Positions 1 to 9,091 of a stretch of 64,000 nucleotides of DNA are shown here, in pieces; the stretch's first letter is position 1, and each line of letters starts with the position of its first letter. Origin of the DNA: Planococcus sp. MB-3u-03 (GTDB lineage Bacteria > Bacillota > Bacilli > Bacillales_A > Planococcaceae); contig NZ_CP025135.1 of NCBI RefSeq assembly GCF_002833405.1, positions 1,593,501 through 1,657,500 of the forward strand, in the 5' to 3' direction. The position numbers and the translations under genes are program-made. The notes below the pieces were generated by a model. The model saw only the letters and a program-made list of their open reading frames with translations. It searched no databases and was not told where the DNA came from.

Positions 1-2
1 GT

Positions 3-1532
3 CACGGGGCCCAAAAAGCAGAAATTGAAGGCTTGTTCCATATTGAAAGCGAAAAGCATCCGGTCCATAAAAAACTGGAGGATTTCGGGATCCAAGCAAG
101 TGACGGGGATGTCTTATTGCGTCGCGAGTTGAATGGCAAAGGCAAAAACGTCTGCCGCATTAACGGAAAACTTGTCACCATTTCCATTTTACGTGAAGTC
201 GGTGCCGCATTGATCGACATCCACGGCCAGCACGAGACGCAGGAATTGATGGATGAAAAGCAGCATCTTCATCTATTGGATCAATTTGCCGGGAAACTGT
301 TAACCAAAGCCAAAGAAGGCTATAGCCATACATTTGAAAAATACACGAAATTAAAGCGTGAATTTGCCAGCTATAATGAAAACGAACAGCAGATCGCACA
401 GCGCATCGACTTATTGACATTCCAATTGAATGAAATCGAAGAAGCCCAGCTCGTGCCGGGAGAAGAAGAGACCTTGCTGGAAGACCGCAAACGACTGCAG
501 AATTTCACCAAGATCTTCGAATCGATTTCACAAGCCCATGAAGCGATTCAAGGGGAGTCGAAGGGGCTCGATTGGGTTGGCAATGCGATGAGCGAACTTG
601 AACACGCAGCTGCTGTCGATGAGCAATTCAAAGAAGCGTCGGAATCGGTTACCGGGGCATTCTATCAGCTCCAGGACACATCGACGGAAATCAAGCGCAT
701 ACTGGACCAGTTGGAATTCGACCCGGAACGGCTCAATGAAATCGAACAGCGCCTTGCATTATTGCAATCTTTAAAACGGAAATACGGCGCATCGGTCGAA
801 GACATGCTTTTGTACCAGGAAGAGCAAGCGGACGAACTCGATAAATTGCTCAACCGCGATCAGCGCTTGCGCCTCGATCAGGAGAAACTCAAGGAATTGA
901 CCGAGGATTTGCGCATCGAAGCGGAAGAACTGACAATGCTTAGAAAGCAAGCGGCAGCCAAATTATCGAAGGCCATCATGGAGCAGCTAAAAGAGCTCCA
1001 TATGGGCAAAGCTTCATTTTCGGTACAATTCAACTTGCTGCCAAAAGGCAAGTTAGACCGTTTCGGCCAGGACAGCATCGCCTTCCATATTTCGACGAAT
1101 GTCGGGGAACCTTTGAAGCCGTTGACGAAAGTAGCTTCAGGCGGCGAATTGTCGCGCATGATGCTCGCGCTGAAGACGATTTTTTCCAAGCACCAAGGCA
1201 TCACATCGATCATTTTCGATGAAGTCGACACAGGAGTCAGCGGGCGCGTGGCGCAGGCAATTGCCGAGAAAATTGCCGCCATTGCCCGCCATTCACAAGT
1301 GCTGTGCATTTCCCATTTGCCGCAAGTCGCCGCCATGGCAGACCAGCATCTGTTTATCGAGAAAAAAGTATCGAAAGACCGCACGACAACATCGGTGAAA
1401 GAATTGGCAGGGCGCAAGCGCACTGAAGAAATGAGCCGCATGCTGTCAGGGGCGGAAATCACCGAATTGACCTTGCAGCATGCTGATGAATTGCTGACTT
1501 TGGCGAGGGACCGGAAGCTGTTGATGAAATAA
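3..1532 (+). CDS. recN: DNA repair protein RecN (5' truncated by window edge)
   Basis: SMC-like ATPase of double-strand break repair. The frame is open from the first bases (reading GAQKAEIEGLF), so the gene begins upstream and the TTG at 33 is internal. The visible part has the long coiled-coil middle, then the C-terminal ATPase half with the ABC-type signature ASGGELSRMMLALK, the Walker B region IIFDEVDTGVSG and the switch-histidine segment ISHLPQVAAMADQH, all typical of RecN. The frame is intact. It is followed 33 bp later by spo0A; in B. subtilis spoIVB lies between these two genes and it is missing here. Confidence 0.95.
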   Translation, partial: HGAQKAEIEGLFHIESEKHPVHKKLEDFGIQASDGDVLLRRELNGKGKNVCRINGKLVTISILREVGAALIDIHGQHETQELMDEKQHLHLLDQFAGKLLTKAKEGYSHTFEKYTKLKREFASYNENEQQIAQRIDLLTFQLNEIEEAQLVPGEEETLLEDRKRLQNFTKIFESISQAHEAIQGESKGLDWVGNAMSELEHAAAVDEQFKEASESVTGAFYQLQDTSTEIKRILDQLEFDPERLNEIEQRLALLQSLKRKYGASVEDMLLYQEEQADELDKLLNRDQRLRLDQEKLKELTEDLRIEAEELTMLRKQAAAKLSKAIMEQLKELHMGKASFSVQFNLLPKGKLDRFGQDSIAFHISTNVGEPLKPLTKVASGGELSRMMLALKTIFSKHQGITSIIFDEVDTGVSGRVAQAIAEKIAAIARHSQVLCISHLPQVAAMADQHLFIEKKVSKDRTTTSVKELAGRKRTEEMSRMLSGAEITELTLQHADELLTLARDRKLLMK

Positions 1533-1565
1533 GGGTCCGGAGCCTATATTTTAGGAGAGAAAAAT

Positions 1566-2324
1566 ATGGAGAAAATAAAAATCGCCATTGCCGATGACAA
1601 CCGCGAGCTTGTCGAATTGATGACCGAATTTCTCGAATTACAGCCGAATATGGAAGTGGTGGGTGTTGCCTACGATGGCAGGGAATGCATCGGCATACTG
1701 GAACAGACCGAAGCGGATATCTTGCTGCTCGACATCATCATGCCCCATCTCGATGGGATCGCGGTGCTCGACGTCTTGCGATCCGATGAGCGTATGAGCA
1801 AAATCCACGTCATCATGCTTTCCGCATTCGGCCAGGAGTCGATCATGAGCCAAGCTGCTGATTACGGGGCTTCATATTTCATCATGAAACCGTTCGAGAC
1901 TGAGCGACTGGTCGTCCAGATCAACCACATCATGAAAAATGGTGATCAAGCAGCAAAAAGCGGCATGGTGACAAAAGATGAGCTCATTACCTTGAGATTG
2001 AAAGACATCGGCGTGCCGCCGCATTTGAAGGGCTATATGTATTTGAAAGCGGCGGTGTCGATTGTCGTGGATGAACCTCCGTCAGTCAGCGTCAGATGTT
2101 TATAAGGGACAGAGCTGTACCCGAAAATCGCCTTGAAATTCGATACGACGGCGGCGCGGGTGGAAAGATCGATCCGCCATGCCATCGGGCAAGTATGGGT
2201 GCGCAGCGAGTCCGTCGCGCATATCGCAAGTGTCTTCGGCTATAGTGAATCGCACCTCCAGTCGAAGCCGTCCAATTCCGAATTTATCGCCATGATCGTC
2301 GACAGCCTTGGCACTAACGAATAA
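1566..2324 (+). pseudogene. spo0A: Stage 0 sporulation response regulator Spo0A, interrupted by an in-frame stop inside an adapter-like insert
   Basis: Master response regulator. The N-terminal receiver has the acidic pocket (IADDN), the phospho-acceptor Asp in LLLDIIMP and the conserved Lys in IMKPFE. The C-terminal DNA-binding domain starts at LKDIGVPPHLKGYMYL and resumes after a TAA (2103-2105) as LYPKIALKFDTTAARVERS, ending with SNSEFIAMIVDSL. Both parts are in the same frame. The bases between them (about 2080-2112) match a Nextera adapter and not a Spo0A sequence, and the gap is about three codons longer than in B. subtilis Spo0A. The stop is therefore probably a sequencing or assembly artefact. 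RBS AGGAGAG precedes the ATG. Confidence 0.9.
2080..2112 (+). other. Nextera-type transposon adapter remnant inside spo0A (artefact)
   Basis: The stretch contains the exact 13-mer CAGCGTCAGATGT followed by TTATAAGGGACAG. The Nextera read-1 adapter has the same 13-mer followed by GTATAAGAGACAG, so 24 of 26 bases agree without gaps, and GTC a little upstream also fits the adapter. It falls exactly where the Spo0A protein alignment breaks. Best explained as library adapter left in the assembly. Confidence 0.85.
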
Positions 2325-2334
2325 TCATAACTAC

Positions 2335-2369
2335 GAACCGGCGCCTATTAAGAGCGTCGGTTTTTTTTT
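2335..2369 (+). terminator. Rho-independent terminator after spo0A
   Basis: Stem AACCGGCGC / GCGTCGGTT (one G-T pair) with a 9-base T run, directly after the spo0A stop. Confidence 0.8.
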
Positions 2370-2456
2370 GCGCGGCAGCGCATCAGTAATAAATGTATTA
2401 AACTACATAAGGTAATAACGAAAAAACAAAAAACCGCCCACAAGAAAGCCCAACAC

Positions 2457-2484
2457 TTGCAGCCAGTCAGTGAAATGATAAAAT
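2457..2484 (+). promoter_or_regulatory. SigmaA-type promoter for the GDPD phosphodiesterase gene
   Basis: TTGCAG (2457-2462), 16-bp spacer, TAAAAT (2479-2484), lying after the spo0A terminator and about 45 bp before the next start codon. Confidence 0.55.
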
Positions 2485-2527
2485 AAATGATTAAAGCTAG
2501 GTCCTATCCAAAAAAGGGGAGGAAGCT

Positions 2528-3259
2528 ATGTCTGAAATTGAAATTTACGCGCATCGCGGCGCCTCGGGGCATGCGCTTGAAAATACATGGCAAGCATTTG
2601 AATTGGCGCATCAATTGCAGGTCGGCATCGAGTTGGATGTCCAGATGACACAGGATGGCATTGCGATCATTTACCACGATGATCAATTAAAGCGATTGGC
2701 GGGGACGCAAGCAGACATTTATGAAATGCCATATGACTCGCTGAAGTCGCTGTCGATCCGCAAAAGGTTCAAGCGTTTCGGGCGCCATTCGATTCCACTT
2801 GCCTATGAAGTGATCGATTGGGCGAAAAAGAAAGACATTCCGCTGAATATCGAGTTGAAGTCATCCGTTGCCAGGCATCCGGAGGGTCCTGAGATTGTCT
2901 GCGCGTTGTTGGAAGGGGCAGAAGATGTCCATCTCTCTTCTTTTGATGCGCAGCTTCTTAAAAAGATGAAAAGCTTGCTGCCGCATATTGAAATAGCGTG
3001 GATCTTGAAACGCGCCGTGCAGTGGAATGAACTGGAGAATTGCCAGTGGCTCGACAGCTTTCACTTCCATAAGAGATTCCATAAGTCGAAATGGCTTGAA
3101 CCGATAGCCAATTTGGATAAACCGGTGCGTCTTTACGGCATATCGGGGAATGAACGCCTGCTGCGGAGTCTTCATCCTTCTGTCAAAGGGATCATCACAG
3201 ATTATCCTGCACGCGTAAAAGCCGTATGGGCACAGGAAACCACAAAATTACAACCGTAA
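2528..3259 (+). CDS. Glycerophosphodiester phosphodiesterase (GDPD family)
   Basis: Cytoplasmic phosphodiesterase expected to split glycerophosphodiesters into glycerol-3-phosphate and an alcohol. Only the YqiK/UgpQ-like domain is present, with no signal peptide. The GDPD hallmark is at the N-terminus: AHRGASGHALENT (catalytic His, with Glu of ENT), then the metal-site segment GIELDVQMTQDG and the second His in YHDD. Length of 243 aa is usual. The start follows RBS AAGGGGAGGAAGCT. B. subtilis yqiK holds the same place between spo0A and yqzF/bkdR. Flanked by its own promoter and terminator, so probably monocistronic. Confidence 0.9.
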   Translation: MSEIEIYAHRGASGHALENTWQAFELAHQLQVGIELDVQMTQDGIAIIYHDDQLKRLAGTQADIYEMPYDSLKSLSIRKRFKRFGRHSIPLAYEVIDWAKKKDIPLNIELKSSVARHPEGPEIVCALLEGAEDVHLSSFDAQLLKKMKSLLPHIEIAWILKRAVQWNELENCQWLDSFHFHKRFHKSKWLEPIANLDKPVRLYGISGNERLLRSLHPSVKGIITDYPARVKAVWAQETTKLQP

Positions 3260-3263
3260 TGGA

Positions 3264-3303
3264 AAAAGAACGCCCGGAACCATAGTTCCGGGCGTTCTTT
3301 TTA
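3264..3303 (+). terminator. Strong terminator, usable in both directions
   Basis: Perfect stem AAGAACGCCCGGAAC / GTTCCGGGCGTTCTT with a short CATA loop and T run. It lies between the convergent phosphodiesterase and yqzF genes and can serve both. Confidence 0.9.
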
Positions 3304-3327
3304 GTTTGTTCACATGCCTGCAGTCAT

Positions 3328-3564
3328 TTATCGCTTCTGGAACCGTTCAGACACATTGCCTTTTTTGCGGTCGCGGTTCAACAGGAACCCGGCGAAAAAG
3401 CCGATGCCGATCACTGTGAAAAGCGTCCCTAACGTAAATTGCATCCACAAGGCCGGATACGGTTCGAGCAATTTATTGAAAAGCGTATCCCGCATTAGTT
3501 TGATGCCGTAAGCGGCCATGACGCCAGGAATGAGCAAAATGATAAATGCAATCAATCGTCCCAT
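3328..3564 (-). CDS. yqzF: DUF2627 small membrane protein (YqzF-like)
   Basis: 78-aa protein with two hydrophobic segments (about residues 4-22 and 42-61) and a basic tail NRDRKKG. It resembles B. subtilis YqzF (DUF2627), whose gene also sits between the GDPD gene and bkdR. No function is known. RBS AAGGATG precedes the ATG. Family assignment rests on recalled similarity plus synteny. Confidence 0.75.
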   Translation of the reverse strand: MGRLIAFIILLIPGVMAAYGIKLMRDTLFNKLLEPYPALWMQFTLGTLFTVIGIGFFAGFLLNRDRKKGNVSERFQKR

Positions 3565-3682
3565 CTATTCCACATCCTTCATGTTCCATTGTTTCCAATC
3601 CGCTTAAAGTTGTCAAGAATTGTCCCCTGCGGTAGTCTAGAAATATGTGTGCAGTCCATTGCACGAATCGGGACAGAAAGGT

Positions 3683-5732
3683 TTGAAGAGAATTGCAAAA
3701 GTGATCATTATCGGCGGCGGCATTGGCGGGTCCGCAATCTTAAAACTGCTCGTCGAGTCCGGCTGGTTTCATGTCGAGGGAGTTGCGGATATTCATGCAG
3801 ATGCGCCGGCATTAAAGAAGCTGAAAAGTTTCGCATTGCCACAGGCACAGATTACCGGGAATTGCCGAAAACGGTCGACATCGTCTTTAATGTAACTGGC
3901 GACGATGACTTAACGCAGCGGCTAAGGCGCTATTATCCCCCGAGGACTGTCATCATTCCCGGGAGCGTCGCGAATATCTTTGTCCGCCTGATGGATGAGA
4001 AAGAGCATTATATCAATCGCCTAAGCAACGAGAGCCATAAGGGATCGATCATTTTCAATTCAATCGATGAAGGCATGGTCGGTATCGATCTTGACAACCA
4101 TATTAACTTTATCAACCGTAGTGCCGCACGGATGCTCTCGGTTAAGCAGGACGAAGCCATCGGGCGCCATATTCACGAACTGATCTCGATGAGCGAATTG
4201 CCGAGGATCATCGAGACGGGCAGGACGGAATTGAACCGGGAGCTCGAACTGAAAGACGGGTCGAAAATTGTCACGAGCCGTTTCCCGATGATCGATGAAA
4301 ACGGCGAGTTGATCGGTGCGTTTGCCGTGTTCAAGGACATTACGGAAGTGGTTTCGCTCGCCGAGGAAATTACCGACTTGAAAGAAATCCAGACGATGCT
4401 GCAAGCGATCATCCAATCGAGCGACGATGCAATTTCGGTGGTGGACGAAAAAGGCAATGGCTTGCTTGTCAATCCGGCCTATACACGAATCACGGGGCTC
4501 GAGATGGAGCAAGTGATCGGCCGGCCGGCATCTGCGGATATCTCGGAAGGCGAAAGCATGCACTTCAAAGCCTTGCAAACCCGCAAACCGGTGCGCGGCG
4601 TCAATTTAAAAGTTGGCCCGGCAAAGCGTGAAGTCATCGTCAACGTGGCGCCAATCATCGTCGATAACCAGTTAAAAGGAAGTGTCGGGGTCATCCACGA
4701 CACGACGGAGATCCGGTCGCTCATGAAAGAACTGGGCCGGGCGAGGAGCATCATCCGGACGCTTGAATCCAAATATACTTTCGATGACATTATCGGCTTG
4801 TCCCCCGAAATGCAATTATCGCTGCAGCAAGCGAAACTCGCTGCCCAGACGCTTGTGACGGTGCTGCTGCGCGGGGAGTCGGGAACGGGCAAGGAATTGT
4901 TCGCCCATGCGATCCATAGCGCCAGCGAGCGCCAATTCAATAAATTTGTCCGTGTCAATTGTGCGGCGGTGTCGAGTGAGCAGCTCGATGCCGAATTGTT
5001 TGGCTACGAGGAAGGCGCGACGATTGAACACCGAACCGGGGCAAAGCGCGGCTTGCTGGAAGAGGCAAACAACGGCAGCATCTTTCTCGATGAAATCGGG
5101 AATTGTCGCCGCAGATCCAAAGCAAACTGCTGCGCGTTTTACAGGAACACGAAACGATGCGGATCGGCGGGACCAAGCCGATTCCCGTCAATGTCCGTGT
5201 CATCGCTTCGACCAACGCCAATATGGAAAAAGCGCTGCTTGACGGAACATTCCGTGAAGATTTGTATTACCGGCTGAACCGCATGCCGATCTTGATTCCT
5301 CCGCTGCGCAGCAGGAAACAAGACATTCCGCGCATCGTCGACCGATTGTTGTTGAAGCTTAACCAGGAATATGGCCGCAACGTCGAAAGTGTGTCGGAGA
5401 AAGCTGTGCAATTCTTGAAAATGTACGATTGGCCGGGCAATGTACGGGAACTGGAAAACATTCTGAGCCGCTCGATGATTTTCATGCAGATGAACGATAA
5501 AACGATGACAGAAGAACATATCCCTTTGAATATGCTGAAGGCGAAAGAAGCGAAGAACGAAGTGGTCATTCCGGCATCTGCGCCTTTGCAGGAGCAGCTG
5601 GAAACGGTAGAGCGCGGCATCCTCCACCGTGCGCTTGAAGAAGCGAAAGGGAATAAGTCGAAAACCGCTAAACAGCTTCAGATTTCATTGCGTACTTTAT
5701 ACTATAAATTGGAAAAATTCGGACTACTATAA
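3683..5732 (+). pseudogene. bkdR: Sigma-54-dependent activator of branched-chain keto acid catabolism (BkdR-like), two frameshifts
   Basis: Enhancer-binding activator. Domains in order: an N-terminal Rossmann-like segment (VIIIGGGIGGSAILKLL), two PAS-like regions (SIDEGMVGIDLDN..., SSDDAISVVDEKG...), an AAA+ domain with Walker A GESGTGKELFA, Walker B NNGSIFLDEIG and arginine segment REDLYYRLNRMPI, then a Fis-type HTH (KTAKQLQISLRTLYYKL). One base is missing near 3830-3840 and another at about 5098, where GGGAATTG should read GGGGAATTG. The sigma-54 contact loop reads GATIEHRTGA at the place of GAFTGA. The start is uncertain: TTG 3683 gives MKRIAKVIIIGGG, GTG 3701 is an alternative. Lies directly upstream of the operon it would activate. 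Confidence 0.85.
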
Positions 5733-5795
5733 GGTTTTGCAACTCTTTGCAAGGTTTTGCAAGAATTTGCAAAGAGAACTGCCGTATTTTGCAAA
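5733..5795 (+). promoter_or_regulatory. Phased TTTGCAA repeat array in the ptb promoter region
   Basis: TTGCAA occurs at 5737, 5747, 5757 and 5767, exactly 10 bp apart, and again at 5789. The array starts at the bkdR stop codon and lies 70-130 bp before ptb. One helical turn between copies puts all sites on one DNA face, as expected for cooperative protein binding. The fifth copy (TTTTGCA) could be the -12 element of a sigma-54 promoter, but no -24 GG lies at the correct distance. Confidence 0.5.
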
Positions 5796-5863
5796 TAAAA
5801 CGCTTACATCCCTTATATCTCAGGCTTTCATCTGTTTTAATTAAAAAGAATGAGGTGATAGAT

Positions 5864-6772
5864 ATGACCACTTTGCAGAACATCGTCGATGAAATCGACT
5901 TGCAGGATGAACACGCCGTCGCAGTAGCAGCAGCTGCTGACCACGCAGTAATGGAAGCCATTTCATTAGCGCTCGACCAGAATCTTGCAAGCTTTCATCT
6001 ATATGATGACGAAGCAACATTGAAGCAATTAATCGCAGATGAGTTCCCACATTTGAAAGGCCATCCGAAACTGATGATCCATCATGTCAAAGGGCCTCAA
6101 CTAGCGGCTAAAGAAGCGGTACGGGCAGTTTTCATGAACGATGCCAGCGTCTTGATGAAGGGGCATATCCCGACCGCAACATTGATGAAAGCGGCACTCA
6201 ACTCTGATTACGGCCTTCGCACAGGCTCGGTGTTGTCCCATGTAGCGGCTTTTGAAGTCGATGGCTATGACCGGCTCATTTTCGTCACCGATGCCGGCAT
6301 GAACCTTGAACCGTCGCTGCAGGAAAAAGCGCAGATCATCCGCAATGCCGTTCAGGTGGCGCGTTCGACTGGCGTTGAATTGCCGATCGTAGCGGCACTT
6401 GCGGCGGTGGAAGTCGTCAATCCTGCAATGCAGGCGACTTTGGATGCTGCAGCACTGACCGCTATGAACAAGCGCGGGCAGATTACGGATTGTATCGTTG
6501 ATGGCCCTCTTGCCTTGGACAATGCAGTTTCTGTTGAAGCGGCGAAGCATAAACGAATCGAAGGGGATACGGCGGGGCATGCAGACATCCTGCTGGTGCC
6601 GAATATCGAAGCCGGCAACATCCTCTATAAATCGCTCGTCTATTTTTCTAAAGCCAAAGTCGGCGGCATCATTGCGGGTGCTAAAGCACCGATCGTTTTG
6701 ACATCACGCGCCGACAGTGCAGAAAGTAAATTATTTTCTCTCGCCCTAGCCTTGCGCTCGGCGACTTTATAA
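5864..6772 (+). CDS. ptb: Phosphate butyryltransferase
   Basis: Converts butyryl-CoA or branched acyl-CoA plus phosphate to acyl phosphate and CoA; with butyrate kinase this yields ATP and the free acid. 302 aa from the ATG after RBS TGAGGTGA, which is preferred over upstream starts that read through the TTTGCAA array. The whole length aligns in outline with the PTA_PTB family, including the conserved C-terminal region ILLVPNIEAGNILYKSL and the GGIIAGAKAPIVLTSRADS end. First gene of the bkd operon, frame intact, followed by bcd after 93 bp. Confidence 0.92.
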   Translation: MTTLQNIVDEIDLQDEHAVAVAAAADHAVMEAISLALDQNLASFHLYDDEATLKQLIADEFPHLKGHPKLMIHHVKGPQLAAKEAVRAVFMNDASVLMKGHIPTATLMKAALNSDYGLRTGSVLSHVAAFEVDGYDRLIFVTDAGMNLEPSLQEKAQIIRNAVQVARSTGVELPIVAALAAVEVVNPAMQATLDAAALTAMNKRGQITDCIVDGPLALDNAVSVEAAKHKRIEGDTAGHADILLVPNIEAGNILYKSLVYFSKAKVGGIIAGAKAPIVLTSRADSAESKLFSLALALRSATL

Positions 6773-6865
6773 AAAGCAGCACATAGCCAAGGGAAACCTT
6801 GCTGGCCTGCCTCTAACCGGATTTATATAAAAACACACAGCATACACTATTAGGAGGAATTTACG

Positions 6866-7965
6866 ATGGAAATTTTCAAAAAGATGGAAGAACACGATTA
6901 CGAGCAATTGGTATTTTGCCAAGATAAAAACTCTGGACTAAAAGCCATCATCTGCATCCACGACACGACGCTTGGGCCAGCACTTGGCGGCACGCGCATG
7001 TGGAACTATGAAACTGAAGAAGAAGCGATTGAAGATGCCATCCGCCTTGGCCGCGGCATGACTTACAAAAACGCAGCAGCCGGACTCAATCTCGGCGGCG
7101 GCAAAACAGTGATCATCGGCGATCCGTTGAAAGACAAAAACGAAGAAATGTTCCGCGCTTTCGGCCGTTTCATCCAAGGCTTGAACGGGCGTTACATCAC
7201 AGCTGAAGATGTTGGGACGACTGTCGCTGACATGGACATGATCCACGAAGAAACAGATTTCGTTACAGGCATCTCACCAGCATTCGGTTCATCAGGCAAC
7301 CCGTCACCAGTGACTGCTTACGGTGCGTACATCGGCATGAAAGCAGCTGCGATGGAAGCTTACGGCGACGATTCACTTGAAGGCAAAACAGTAGCAGTGC
7401 AAGGCGTCGGAAATGTCGCTTACCCGCTATGCGAGTACTTGCACAAAGAAGGCGCGAAATTGATCGTCACTGACATCAACAAAGAAGCGGTTCAACGTGC
7501 TGTTGAAGCATTCGGCGCTACGGCTGTCGAGCCGAACGAAATCTATTCGGTAGATGCTGATATCTTCGCACCATGTGCAATGGGTGCCATCATCAACGAT
7601 GAGACGATTCCACAATTGAAAGTGAAAGTGGTGGCAGGATCTGCGAATAACCAATTGAAAGAACAGCGTCACGGCGATGAACTCGAAGCACGCGGCATCG
7701 TTTACGCACCGGACTTCGTCATCAACTCAGGCGGCGTCATCAACGTAGCAGATGAGCTTTACGGCTACAATAACGAACGTGCGATGAAGCGAGTCGAAAC
7801 GATCTACGACAGCATTACACGCATTTTGAAATTGCTAAACGCGACGGAATCCCAAGCTATATCGCAGCTGACCGCATGGCGGAAGAACGCATTGAGCGCG
7901 TACGCAACTCAAGAAGCCAATTCTTGCGCAACGGCCACGGCCATGACATTTTAAGCAGACGTTAA
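6866..7965 (+). pseudogene. bcd: Leucine dehydrogenase, one C-terminal frameshift
   Basis: NAD-dependent oxidative deamination of leucine, valine and isoleucine to branched-chain 2-oxo acids, feeding the Bkd complex. TYK68 and catalytic Lys80 in [10 protein letters not shown] are in place, as is the Rossmann motif [10 protein letters not shown]. The open frame ends at 7954 with an unrelated tail. Dropping one frame near 7826 (GCATTTTGAA probably lost one T) restores [20 protein letters not shown] and the normal end HGHDILSRR, stopping at 7965. Expected full length about 366 aa. RBS AGGAGGAA precedes the ATG. Confidence 0.92.
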
Positions 7966-7993
7966 GATTGAAGGAAGAAACGGAGGAATCGAT

Positions 7994-9069
7994 GTGCAAA
8001 ACAGCTGAATCGAATTCTGGTCATTAACCCCGGCTCAACTTCGACAAAGATCGGCGTTTTGACAACGATGTCCAGATCCTTGAAAGACTATCCGCCACTC
8101 GACAGAAGAGCTGGCGGATTTCCCGCCATTATTGACCAGTTTCAATTTCGAAAACAAACTATATTAGAAGCGCTTGATGAGGAAGGCATGAACGTCTCAA
8201 ACTTTCGGCAGTATGCGGAAGAGGCGGATTGCTGCGGCCAATCGAAGGCGGCACTTATGCTGTCAACGAAGCGATGCTGGAAGATTTGCGAGAAGGCTAT
8301 TCAGGCCAGCACGCTTCCAATCTCGGAGGCATCATCGCCCATGAAATTGCCGAAGGGTTAAACATTCCGGCATTTATCGTCGATCCAGTGGTCGTCGATG
8401 AATTGTCGCCTATCGCACGCGTTTCGGGCTTTTCATTGATCGAACGTAAATCAATTTTCCATGCGCTGAACCAAAGGCAGTCGCAAGGCGCTACGCCAAA
8501 GAAACTGGGCGCGCTTATAAAGACCTGCGCCTCATCGTCACGCATATGGGCGGCGGCATCACGGTCGGCGTCCATGAAGACGGCAAAGTCATCGACGTCA
8601 ATAACGGCTTGCACGGCGACGGCCCTTTCAGCCCAGAGCGGGCAGGGACGGTGCCGGCAGGTGATTTGGTCGAGTTGTGCTTTTCGGGCCAATATTACCG
8701 CCACGAAATCATGAAAAATTAGTCGGGCAAGGCGGATTAGTAGGCTATCTTGGCACGAATGATGCCGTGACGGTCGAAAACGCATCCAAAAGGCGATAAA
8801 GAAGCAGCCTTGATTTACGATGCGATGGCTTATCAAGTCGCACGGGAAATCGGTTCTGCAAGCGCCGTGTTAAAGGGCAAGTCGATGCCATCATCTTAAC
8901 GGGCGGCCTCGCTTATGGAAAAGACTTTGTTAAAGCGATTTCAGACCGGATTTCCTGGATCGCCGATGTCGTGGTCCATCCGGGCGAAAACGAACTGCAA
9001 GCGCTCGCAGAAGGCGCCAGCCGAGTTCTCGACGGCGAAGAACAAGCGAGAATCTATCCAAACGGTTAA
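7994..9069 (+). pseudogene. buk: Butyrate kinase, multiply frameshifted
   Basis: Acyl phosphate plus ADP to free acid plus ATP. Fragments in all three frames add up to a full-length acetate/butyrate kinase: LVINPGSTSTKIG near the start, [55 protein letters not shown], then [14 protein letters not shown] and [14 protein letters not shown] near the end. At least six single-base shifts are needed, several in homopolymers (for example GGCGTTTTGAC for GGCGTTTTTGAC near 8055). Start taken at GTG 7994 after GGAGGAATC; the overlapping ATG at 7992 is an alternative. Upstream and downstream operon genes are well preserved, so sequence error is more likely than decay. Confidence 0.85.
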
Positions 9070-9091
9070 CATTCCAAAGGAGGAATACCCA

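Noticed and set aside
5777..5793. Canonical -24/-12 sigma-54 promoter for ptb
   Set aside because: TTTTGCA fits the -12 half, but CTGCC is two bases too close and lacks the GG of the -24 element. Recorded only as a possibility within the repeat array.
5747..5863. Upstream N-terminal extension of ptb
   Set aside because: The longer open frame translates the TTTGCAA array and has no RBS; ATG 5864 has a good RBS and gives the normal family length.
7994..9069. buk as a true decayed pseudogene
   Set aside because: All conserved kinase blocks are present in order and shifts are single bases, partly in homopolymers, in a window with proven artefacts. Sequence error is the simpler reading.
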